DNA from: Thalassotalea nanhaiensis
GTDB taxonomy: Bacteria; Pseudomonadota; Gammaproteobacteria; Enterobacterales; Alteromonadaceae
DNA length: 64,000 nt
Assembly (NCBI RefSeq): GCF_031583575.1
Contig: NZ_CP134146.1
Span: forward strand, 1,116,001 to 1,180,000
Direction: 5' to 3'
Under the pieces are notes generated by a model. That model did no database searches, had not been told where the DNA came from, and worked only from the letters and a program-made list of their open reading frames with translations. The first letter of the stretch is position 1. Every line of letters begins with the position of its first letter. Positions 57,101 through 64,000 of this stretch are shown here, in pieces. A program made the position numbers and the translations under genes.

Positions 57101-58655
57101 AAATTTCACCTTGATTAGTGTTAATCCAAACTTCGTCATTTTTAGTGGCTGATATAGTATAAATAAGATGGTTCTCATCATTTAATTTATAAGAGGTAAG
57201 TCTTTTCTTTTTAATGTTATATCTGTGTAACGATGAGTTTTGTGAACCGAACCAAATTTCATTGTCTAAAGCTAAAAAGTCAATTCTATCATTAAGAACT
57301 TTATCCAAAGAGTTGAAAGAGTCATCCTTGGTTAATGAGTTATTGGATATGTCAAAATAGATTAATTCATTCTCATAAGTAATTAACCAAAGGTTATTTT
57401 TTTCATCAGGTAAAAATGTATTTAACCTGCCATTTATTTCTATTGGTGCTTTCGATATTTCATTTGTATATGGATTTATCGAATATAGCCCGTTGAACTC
57501 GGTATAAATCCATATATCACCATTTGGAAGTTCGGCAAATCCTAATACATTTTTTTTGTTTTTAAGGTCGCTAGATAAATAATGCGGGAAGAGAGAATAG
57601 GAAGAGCTATATTTATTTACACCACTCGAAATAGTCCCTACCCAAGTTGTATTCGACTTATCCTTAAAAATTGAATAGACAAACTTCATCTCTAATGCGG
57701 TTGAATCTAATTGAGAGATATTCTTTTCTGCTAATGTATCTTCGATAAGGTTATATGTATATAAACCACTTTCGGTTCCAATTAATAATTCGTAATCGCT
57801 TACTTTGTTAATGCTTCTTGTTCTGTTAGCCATGCTGCTAACACCATAATTTTCAGCTAATATTTTCTTTTTAAGTTTATAGTTTTTGTCAATTATGAAA
57901 ATGCCATTATCAGTGGCTACCCAAAAATTATTTTCTATTTCTTTAATTTCAAAGATTCCACTAGCATCGATGTTAAGATGCCATTTATTTTTTCCATTCA
58001 GTGGTGAGGTGAAATTAAATTCATCATTAATAATATAAAGGCCATTTTCATAAGTTCCTAACCAATAATAATTATTATCGTCTTGGAATATTGATTTGAT
58101 TTCTTTTAGGTTTTTTGTGTTTTCTCTGAAGTTTATTTTTGAAAAAGTTTCTGTTTGCTTGTTAAGTTTGTGTAGGCTATCACCGGTAGAAATAAATATA
58201 TCTTTTTTATTATCTTCGAAAATACTCCAAATAGCCTGATCTTTAAATTTTGAATATGTATTAATAAACTCATTTGTTTTAGGGTTATATTTACTAAGTC
58301 CACTCTGAGTTCCAACCCATAAACCATTTGAACTATCTACAAATACAACTCTTACAAAGTTGTTTAATAAGGAGTTCGGGTTATCAATTTCATTTCTATA
58401 ATAAGAAAATTCATAACCATCATATCGATTCAGGCCATCTTGGGTGGCAAGCCAAATAAAGCCTTCTTGGTCTTGTGCTATAGAATATACACTACTTTGC
58501 GAAAGTCCTTGTTCAATAGATAATTGTTGAAACTTGATCGGTGTTTGTGAGGATGAATGCGCTGAGAGCGAAAAAATGGCAAGCAGAGTTACCATGATTA
58601 ATTGGAGTATGTTTATAGCATTAACGTTTATCTTGTTATTTTTATTAAACTGCAC
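54120..58655 (-). CDS. Propeller-sensor diguanylate cyclase/phosphodiesterase
   Basis: 1511 residues. Signal peptide (LIMVTLLAIFSLSAHS), then a periplasmic region of two-component-regulator propeller repeats (IAQDQEGFIWLATQDGLNRYDG; SSNGLWVGTQSGLSKY) to about residue 690, a Y_Y_Y domain (YRYKLVGLDHNWIETDY) to 775, a helix near 785-800 (AVYILCCLFIIYYFI), two PAS/PAC domains, GGDEF (LGGDEFALI, about 1152) and EAL (EALVRF about 1279, LDDFGTGYSS). Both output motifs are intact, so synthesis and breakdown of cyclic di-GMP are both possible. No histidine kinase is present. The start is a GTG at 58655. Confidence 0.92.
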   Translation of the reverse strand: MQFNKNNKINVNAINILQLIMVTLLAIFSLSAHSSSQTPIKFQQLSIEQGLSQSSVYSIAQDQEGFIWLATQDGLNRYDGYEFSYYRNEIDNPNSLLNNFVRVVFVDSSNGLWVGTQSGLSKYNPKTNEFINTYSKFKDQAIWSIFEDNKKDIFISTGDSLHKLNKQTETFSKINFRENTKNLKEIKSIFQDDNNYYWLGTYENGLYIINDEFNFTSPLNGKNKWHLNIDASGIFEIKEIENNFWVATDNGIFIIDKNYKLKKKILAENYGVSSMANRTRSINKVSDYELLIGTESGLYTYNLIEDTLAEKNISQLDSTALEMKFVYSIFKDKSNTTWVGTISSGVNKYSSSYSLFPHYLSSDLKNKKNVLGFAELPNGDIWIYTEFNGLYSINPYTNEISKAPIEINGRLNTFLPDEKNNLWLITYENELIYFDISNNSLTKDDSFNSLDKVLNDRIDFLALDNEIWFGSQNSSLHRYNIKKKRLTSYKLNDENHLIYTISATKNDEVWINTNQGEIYKFIPKSETFSQLTLPKNKILEENQVSYINEENGFIWFSFWDKGLLLLDKKTNEYFHFNENSGLANNFTTNLLLDDSGDAWISSNKGISKISPITKSISNFDSSYGLQSNEFWEGSSLKSSQGRLFFGGINGFNSFFPEDIKLDSQLLSPPILTKLRISNKEVKITKTKNSVEQDLLTSRLATLDEITLRYDQSPFTLEFLTPNSSMPEQVLYRYKLVGLDHNWIETDYKNRRATYTNLVAGDYPFLLEAYDSTINKYVQLKGFKITILPPWWKTNTAWAVYILCCLFIIYYFIRQAQNKEQTNIKIKESEERLKLALWGSGDEMWDWNLKTNQMFRSNIWGILDFPLEGSETSEDGEERRNIHPQDYPRVKQLLLEHKEGKSEHYEAAYRVKDKTNNWLWVLDRGKIVERDEDDAPLRMTGTLKDISQIKANEESLKLFAKCIENISDAVVVYDNQFKLVDCNISYQTITGQTRTEALGQLLAFNSYPESFLQNLKKNLMSHGTWQGEIESKRSNGDSYLIDITIDIIRDENDKISHFVGVFSDITKRKETEAELRKLANSDTLTGLPNRSFFQANHSQLVSQDIEHALLVFDLDNFKKINDSLGHQIGDVLLCKVTERIATIGNIKDTCYRLGGDEFALILEGTNDVHKITSIADEVLNTIVEPYYIRQQEISLSCSIGIVLFPDDGENSHELLKNADTAMYHAKDKGGDTYQFFNDSMNKQAVKRLQIENLIRHGLKEDLFSVFYQPKIDVASGKVKGMEALVRFEAGNKGIIRPDIFIPISEETGQIIEIGEIVLRKACLATKAWLDNGMFKGRIAVNLSAVQFRQPNLVNVIAEILEETKLPAKHLELEITEGTVMNSPQEAIELMHQIRKMGVNLSLDDFGTGYSSLAYLKQFPLNTLKIDKAFVDDIENSEEGRNMVATIVTIAHNLGMDVVAEGVETESQLKYLKTLNCEQMQGYLYSKPLAEEDFGRYLLSHIITNKSTPYNNI

Positions 58656-58853
58656 ACAAGGCCTTTGCGTATTGCTTTGCCTCTGACAAAGAGACGTATT
58701 ATTTTGATAACAATAAATGAAAAAACACTGAAATTGCTATATACACAAGTATCATCTTAAAACAATTACTGGCCAATTTAAAGGTGAATATTTTGTAAAT
58801 AACCCACCTTAAATATTAGCATTTAAGCGACGAATTAATTGCTGCCAATTTGG

Positions 58854-61649
58854 TTAGGATTTATGTGGAGTTATTTGATGAAATTCATCGATGTCTTTAA
58901 TAACTCTATGATTATTTAGCAAATACGAAAGTTCATCAGAGTGCTTTACCGATGCTAAACAAATCTTATCTACTAGCCCGTTGTTGGCGAGTGTGTTTTT
59001 GATAAAGCTCGCGATGTCTGCAAGTGTTAAGTGTTCAATTTCACTAATCAATTTTTCTTTTTGATCAAAACCATAATCTTTATTGCATATACTCATCCAA
59101 TAACGTTGGCTTTTTATTCTTGGGCTAGTGTCTTTCTCTTGCAGCTGTCCAATTAACCCTTGCTGTAAATGCAGCCATTCATCACTTGATATACTGACGT
59201 CAAACTCATTAATGAATTCATCCATCGCCGAAAATAGGGCATCACTGGTTGTATCTGGAGATTGAATGTAAAAGGCGACTCCTGGGAATCGGTTCATTGG
59301 TACATAGCCAACACCTACCAAGTAACCAAACTGCCGTTCGGTTCGCATTTGATGAAAAAAATGTGGTGATAACAAATGGCTGGTGACCATAGTTATTGCC
59401 ACGCTTTTAACATCGTCATTTGGCATTGGGTAATAAATGACGCTGGCATAGTCATGATCTGGTATATGTAACGGCAGTAAGCTTGCGCCTTTATCTTGAT
59501 AGTCCACAACTTTTCCGTTCACGGCTTCATTTTCGTCTAAATGCTCAGACAGTTTGGCACTGATTAATTTCGCCATACTCGTTGCTTGTGGCTCTAACCA
59601 GTTACCATAAATGAATACTTCAATACATAGCTTGTTGAAATATGCTTCACAAAATTCGGTAAACCGTTGATAACTTACTTGCTCTAATGCATCAGCTAAG
59701 TCTTTGCTGCTAGGGCTGTAAGGCTTCATTAAAGCGCTTAATTTAGCAAATAATTGAGAAATTGATTTACTCTTTTGCGCATTTCGCCAATTAACCACTA
59801 ACTGCTTTTTAAATAAATTAAACCGCTCTATCGCCAAGGAATGATCTTTGATGCTATCAAGCAGGTTTGCTAACAATAACGGCTGCTTTTCATTAATGCC
59901 TGATAACTGTAACGTCATCCCTCCTTGGTGTGGATATAAGTGATAATGAATGCCCGCGAGTTCTGCGTGATAATTTTGTTCAAGTACCGAGTCACTAAAT
60001 AACTCAACAAATAATCGAGTCATGGCGATATGGGCTTTACTCTCAACCGCAACTGTTGAGTCAATGCCAATAAATATTTGCCCTTTAGGGACGAAAAAAG
60101 AGCTGTCTTGTTTAAACCACACTTTTAAGCCAGGTTTATCTTTGATCAACGCCGGCACTGATACTTCATTTTTGGCCGGAACGAGTGTTGGTTCATCGAC
60201 AATATATGGATTAGGTGCTGGTAAACTTAACTCTTTAAAGACAAGATCATTTTTCCAACGAGTAATTAACTCCGTTGCAATCGTAGCGGTTTTATAAGGA
60301 ACTTTATACCAATAACTTGTTCTATCGGTTTTCACGTGTTGATTCACGCGGATGATACGCATGTTATCAGGGCGTAAATAATCTAAAAATTCAGCGACTA
60401 AATCGGGCTTAAGTTCTGCCATAACATAATCACCATAAATGTAATCATGCTCAGGATAATGTTGCATATTAATGACCAGCTGATTCACTGAGTCTAGCGG
60501 TTTTAGTTTTTCTTGATATTGAAATGAGAATTCAGAAATTGCCTTTTTCTCATTAAAATAAGTGCTGTTAATCCCGTCTTTTTTCATCAACTGAATATAA
60601 GCAAACACCAAGGACACAATCTCATCTTGATGTTGTTCGCCTTCTTCGGTCAATCGTAAACTTATATTAAAGTCTTTAAAGTTTGCCCCGTTAACTCCGC
60701 CACCTGACGTTAATGCCATTGCCCATTGTTTGTTTTTTAAATAGGCTAAAATACTGCCGCTGCCTTCATGGCCTAACAGGTAACTTAAATAGCTCACTGG
60801 TTTATATAAATATGAGCTGTCTATACCCGGCATGGCAAAACTTAAAATAAGTTTACGATCATTTTTTTCGGGTTTAATTTCAACAGTGATACCAAGGTGT
60901 TGTTTTTTATACAACGGTTCAGTCACTTCTATTTTAGTATGTTGTTCAGACTTGATAGCTGAAAACTTTTCTATCACCAATCGCTCCAATTCAGCGATTG
61001 GTTGAGGCCCCTCGACAGCAAGCGTCATCCGTTCGGCGCGGTAATATTCATTATAAAACCGAGTCACTTCATCTTTCAAACAACTGTCTGCTTTGTCTGA
61101 AAGAGTATCTAAACTGCCTACAGAGAATTTACTAAACGGGTGCTCAGGATTAATTGTTTCTTTGTGGACATCATAAATACGACGCATATCGTCTTTAAGC
61201 TTTAACTTAAATTCAGCGTCAATGTTTTGTCTTTCTTTTTCAATAAACTCTTGTGATAACAGTGGGGCGGTAAAAAATTGACTGAAACGATCTAATGCAT
61301 CATTAAAGTGTTTTTGGTTAATGTCAAAATAATAGCAAGTGTGCTCAGTGCCTGTCCAAGCATTATTAGAGCCGTTGTGTTGGGATAAATATTGTTGATA
61401 TTCGCCACTTTCTGGATACTTCTCAGTACCCAAAAACAGCATATGCTCTAAAAAGTGTGCTAAGCCTTGTCTATCCTTAGGATCGTCAAAATGACCGGCA
61501 TTCACAGCAAGGGCTGCAGCGCTACGGTTCGATTCGTTATTCTCAATCAATAAAACACGTAAACCATTTGCTAATGTAATCGGCTTATACTGCTTAGGAT
61601 CGTTTGGGCTTTGCTTCAATAAAGGCTCCACTGCCAAGTTTAAAAACAA
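58854..61649 (-). CDS. Insulinase-family (M16) zinc protease
   Basis: 931 residues, pitrilysin/insulysin size. The inverted zinc motif HFLEH is at residues 65-69 in LAHFLEHMLFLG, with the third ligand Glu in ERQNIDAEFKLKL. The second half includes the inactive partner domain and QMRTERQFGYLVGVGY. No signal peptide, unlike periplasmic E. coli pitrilysin, so a cytoplasmic place is likely. Start is uncertain: TTG at 61649 or GTG at 61631; neither has a good Shine-Dalgarno. Confidence 0.92.
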   Translation of the reverse strand: MFLNLAVEPLLKQSPNDPKQYKPITLANGLRVLLIENNESNRSAAALAVNAGHFDDPKDRQGLAHFLEHMLFLGTEKYPESGEYQQYLSQHNGSNNAWTGTEHTCYYFDINQKHFNDALDRFSQFFTAPLLSQEFIEKERQNIDAEFKLKLKDDMRRIYDVHKETINPEHPFSKFSVGSLDTLSDKADSCLKDEVTRFYNEYYRAERMTLAVEGPQPIAELERLVIEKFSAIKSEQHTKIEVTEPLYKKQHLGITVEIKPEKNDRKLILSFAMPGIDSSYLYKPVSYLSYLLGHEGSGSILAYLKNKQWAMALTSGGGVNGANFKDFNISLRLTEEGEQHQDEIVSLVFAYIQLMKKDGINSTYFNEKKAISEFSFQYQEKLKPLDSVNQLVINMQHYPEHDYIYGDYVMAELKPDLVAEFLDYLRPDNMRIIRVNQHVKTDRTSYWYKVPYKTATIATELITRWKNDLVFKELSLPAPNPYIVDEPTLVPAKNEVSVPALIKDKPGLKVWFKQDSSFFVPKGQIFIGIDSTVAVESKAHIAMTRLFVELFSDSVLEQNYHAELAGIHYHLYPHQGGMTLQLSGINEKQPLLLANLLDSIKDHSLAIERFNLFKKQLVVNWRNAQKSKSISQLFAKLSALMKPYSPSSKDLADALEQVSYQRFTEFCEAYFNKLCIEVFIYGNWLEPQATSMAKLISAKLSEHLDENEAVNGKVVDYQDKGASLLPLHIPDHDYASVIYYPMPNDDVKSVAITMVTSHLLSPHFFHQMRTERQFGYLVGVGYVPMNRFPGVAFYIQSPDTTSDALFSAMDEFINEFDVSISSDEWLHLQQGLIGQLQEKDTSPRIKSQRYWMSICNKDYGFDQKEKLISEIEHLTLADIASFIKNTLANNGLVDKICLASVKHSDELSYLLNNHRVIKDIDEFHQITPHKS

Positions 61650-61860
61650 TGACTGATTATTTTTGGTAAATATATAAAATTATTACTAAATATATAATAA
61701 ATAATATACCTGATAACAATTTATTTCTGAACTATTGTTTATCTATGGCACGTAATTCTTTATTATTGTCGAAAATTAAGCCAATGCTAATGCGATACAC
61801 TTTAAAAGTGACCGTCAATAGTATGAGAAGAACACAGTCCCTGACTGAATTGGTATTACA

Positions 61861-62337
61861 ATGAACATATTTATCATGCGCCACGGCGACGCCGATACTA
61901 AAGTCCATATCGACGATCAAAGACCTTTAACTGAGCAAGGTATATTGGAAGTTAAAGTGATGGCTAAGTGGCTAGCAAATGAGAATGTTGAGTTTGACGC
62001 GGTATTTGTAAGCCCATACCTAAGAGCACAACAGTCAGCGCAAACATTAACAACAGAACTAAATGCCAGCGCGGTTTTACATACCTTAGACTTGATCACT
62101 CCTGCTGGCTCTGCGAGTGAAGTGCATGACTACTTAGATGGCACTATAGCGCTTGAGCGCTATAACAATATACTGATTGTCTCGCACATGCCTTTGGTAA
62201 GTTATTTACTTGCAGAAATGTCATTTGAGAAAAGCGCGCCAATTTTTTCTACCGCGGCCATCGCCCAAATTGACTATAATACTAAATTAATGGCAGGACA
62301 TATTGTAAATCATGTATGTCCAGGGGACTTTTGCTAA
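61861..62337 (+). CDS. sixA: Phosphohistidine phosphatase SixA
   Basis: 158-residue histidine phosphatase. The catalytic RHG lies at residues 7-9 (FIMRHGDADTK), with PLTEQG, VSPYLRAQQSA and the second His in ILIVSHMPLVSYLL. SixA removes phosphate from histidine phosphotransfer proteins (ArcB HPt, NPr). ATG start; neighbour of smrB, convergent with it. Confidence 0.92.
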   Translation: MNIFIMRHGDADTKVHIDDQRPLTEQGILEVKVMAKWLANENVEFDAVFVSPYLRAQQSAQTLTTELNASAVLHTLDLITPAGSASEVHDYLDGTIALERYNNILIVSHMPLVSYLLAEMSFEKSAPIFSTAAIAQIDYNTKLMAGHIVNHVCPGDFC

Positions 62338-62381
62338 CGTTCATAACAAAAAGTCCAATAAAATATTGGACTCCTTTAGCT

Positions 62382-62933
62382 TTACGATTTACAAAATAAA
62401 TCATCTTTTAAATCAATTAATACCAACAAGGCGCCATCACCACCATACTCAAGAGGTGCTTGATGAAATGCCATTACATCCGGGTGTTGCACCAACCAAT
62501 GCGGTACTTTTGTTTTTAAAACTCGATTACCAATACCATGAATAATACAAGCGCAATTTACATGTTGCTTTATACATGCGGCTAACAGGGCGGCAATTTC
62601 TTGTTTTGATTCCTGCTGCTTTAAACCGTGTAAATCCAGGATGAGCTCAGGGGTATATTCACCTCTACGTAAAAGCTTTGCTTCAAAAGCGTCTACACCT
62701 TCTTTTACGTATTTCATCGGGCCTTTTGTTTCTAAATTTGGCTCAAATTCATCGGAAAAGAAAAACTGCTGTTTTTCGAACTCTTTTTTTTGCTTTTGTT
62801 GTATACTTTTCTTCTTGCTGACAAGAGTTTGCGGGTGTATTGTGTCCTGCTTAATAGGCTTTACTTTGCCTATCGCCTCTTTAAATATATTTTTTTCGTT
62901 CTCATTGAGAGCATCTTTGAATTTCATTGCCAT
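62382..62933 (-). CDS. smrB: Smr-domain endonuclease SmrB
   Basis: 183 residues. Basic, charged N-terminal region, then an Smr domain with ELILDLHGLKQQES and IIHGIGNRVLKTKVP. SmrB cleaves mRNA at collided ribosomes for rescue. Divergent from prmB, as in most gammaproteobacteria. Confidence 0.94.
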   Translation of the reverse strand: MAMKFKDALNENEKNIFKEAIGKVKPIKQDTIHPQTLVSKKKSIQQKQKKEFEKQQFFFSDEFEPNLETKGPMKYVKEGVDAFEAKLLRRGEYTPELILDLHGLKQQESKQEIAALLAACIKQHVNCACIIHGIGNRVLKTKVPHWLVQHPDVMAFHQAPLEYGGDGALLVLIDLKDDLFCKS

Positions 62934-62987
62934 AGTGTAAATTATTTAAAGTTTAAATAACACTGAATAACCCTTTAGGAGCCAACA

Positions 62988-63923
62988 TTGCTTGAGTTAA
63001 ATATTGATGAAGTCACCACTGACTTACACACCATAGCCGATTTTTTAAGGTGGGGAGTGAGTCGATTTAATGAGGCCGATCTTTATTACGGACACGGTAG
63101 CGATAATGCTTGGGATGAAGTTGTTAATTTAACGCTATTTGCATTGCATCTACCGGGCAATATGGACAATGCAATAATGCAAACTCGCCTCACCAAAACA
63201 GAAAAGATTGAGGTGATAAATTTAATTTTACGCCGTATTGATGAACGCATTCCTGCAGCTTATTTAACTAACCTAGCGTATTTTGCCGGTTTGCCTTTTT
63301 ACGTAGATGAGCGTGTACTTGTACCTCGTTCGCCTATTGGCGAATTAATTGAAAATAAATTTAGCGACCAAATTACAGCAGTACCTGCGCGTATCCTAGA
63401 TTTGTGCACGGGCAGTGGCTGTATTGCTATCGCATGTGCCTATGCATTTCCTGAAGCCGAAGTTGATGCGCTAGACTTATCTGACGATGCATTAGAGGTG
63501 GCAAGCTTAAATATTCATAACCATGAATTAAATGAACAAGTTATTCCGATTAAATCTGACGTTTTCTCTGGTGTTCCTGGTGGAAAATATGATTTGATAG
63601 TAACCAACCCTCCCTATGTAGATGCCGAAGACATCGGTGATATGCCTGATGAATTTCATCATGAGCCAGAAATGGGCTTAGGTTGCGGAGATGACGGTTT
63701 AGATATTGTCCGCACAATACTGGCACAGGCCAGTGAGCATTTATCTGATGAAGGTGTATTAATCTGTGAAGTAGGTAACTCAATGCTTCATGTTTCTGCA
63801 GAATATCCTGAAGTAGATTTTACTTGGATTGATTTTGAACACGGTGGTTTAGGTGTGTTTAAATTGACCCAACAACAATTATTACAACACAAAGAATTAT
63901 TTGAACAAAAGGCGAAGAAGTAA
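62988..63923 (+). CDS. prmB: Ribosomal protein L3 glutamine methyltransferase
   Basis: 311 residues, SAM-dependent N5-glutamine methyltransferase. SAM motif [20 protein letters not shown], catalytic NPPY in [12 protein letters not shown], and [11 protein letters not shown] typical of PrmB. Starts with TTG at 62988 after TAGGAG. It is followed at 3 bases by aroC, the usual prmB-aroC pair. Confidence 0.95.
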   Translation: MLELNIDEVTTDLHTIADFLRWGVSRFNEADLYYGHGSDNAWDEVVNLTLFALHLPGNMDNAIMQTRLTKTEKIEVINLILRRIDERIPAAYLTNLAYFAGLPFYVDERVLVPRSPIGELIENKFSDQITAVPARILDLCTGSGCIAIACAYAFPEAEVDALDLSDDALEVASLNIHNHELNEQVIPIKSDVFSGVPGGKYDLIVTNPPYVDAEDIGDMPDEFHHEPEMGLGCGDDGLDIVRTILAQASEHLSDEGVLICEVGNSMLHVSAEYPEVDFTWIDFEHGGLGVFKLTQQQLLQHKELFEQKAKK

Positions 63924-63926
63924 ATT

Positions 63927-64000
63927 ATGGCTGGTAATACAATTGGAAAACTATTTACCGTAACAACATTCGGCGAAAGTCACGGCTTGGCTTTAGGAGC
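63927..64000 (+). CDS. aroC: Chorismate synthase, 5' end only
   Basis: ATG at 63927 reads MAGNTIGKLFTVTTFGESHG to the window edge. The GKLFTVTTFGESHG start is diagnostic of AroC, which makes chorismate in the shikimate pathway. Only about 24 residues are in the window. Confidence 0.93.
   Translation, partial: MAGNTIGKLFTVTTFGESHGLALG

Overview
The window reads as chromosome of a marine, AT-rich gammaproteobacterium of the Alteromonadales, most probably Colwelliaceae (Thalassotalea/Colwellia-like). That placement is inferred from gene content (smrB/prmB/aroC block, paired ECF sigma factor and DUF3379 protein, batD end of a MoxR/Bat operon, FadIJ-type beta-oxidation) and was not tested by a search. 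No rRNA, tRNA, CRISPR array, prophage or intact insertion sequence was recognised.

Layout. 1-9.4 kb: a catabolic island for 3-hydroxyanthranilate, the lower bacterial kynurenine/2-aminomuconate route. A divergent MFS transporter faces an operon for 2-aminomuconate-semialdehyde dehydrogenase, 2-oxopent-4-enoate hydratase, acylating acetaldehyde dehydrogenase, 4-hydroxy-2-oxovalerate aldolase, 4-oxalocrotonate decarboxylase, a RidA-type 2-aminomuconate deaminase, 3-hydroxyanthranilate 3,4-dioxygenase, ACMS decarboxylase and a FAH-family hydrolase. Together they would take 3-hydroxyanthranilate to pyruvate and acetyl-CoA. 9.5-14.5 kb: an EEP-family lipoprotein, YciH, then etfBA divergent from ETF-ubiquinone oxidoreductase, with two tandem PsrA-like palindromes between them. 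14.7-19.4 kb: a small membrane protein, ribH-nusB-thiL-pgpA, and a POT peptide transporter.

19.9-33.4 kb: an exopolysaccharide/O-antigen type cluster: a large SLBB export protein, two WecA-like initiating transferases flanking a Wzz protein, an EpsG-like polymerase, a Wzx flippase, three GT4 glycosyltransferases and two hexapeptide acyltransferases. The polymerase-to-last-transferase segment is visibly more AT-rich and is preceded by a decayed epimerase fragment, so it looks like an exchanged cassette. 34-41.8 kb: a DHH-type protein, galE, pgi, a lone EAL protein, putP, and a DUF3379/ECF sigma pair. 41.9-49.2 kb: the MoxR-DUF58-DUF4381-BatA-BatB/C-BatD operon. 49.4-52.9 kb: fadI-fadJ behind a strong FadR-like box.

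53.0-53.9 kb holds the most unusual locus: on the minus strand a 96-residue protein with seven copies of GTTKVRI, whose repeats differ almost only at synonymous positions, followed by two 33-34 residue proteins that share a C-terminal IE..EMSA..W.S motif, each with its own Shine-Dalgarno. I do not recognise any of the three. 54-64 kb: a 1511-residue propeller/PAS/GGDEF/EAL sensor, an insulinase-family protease, sixA, smrB, prmB and the first codons of aroC.
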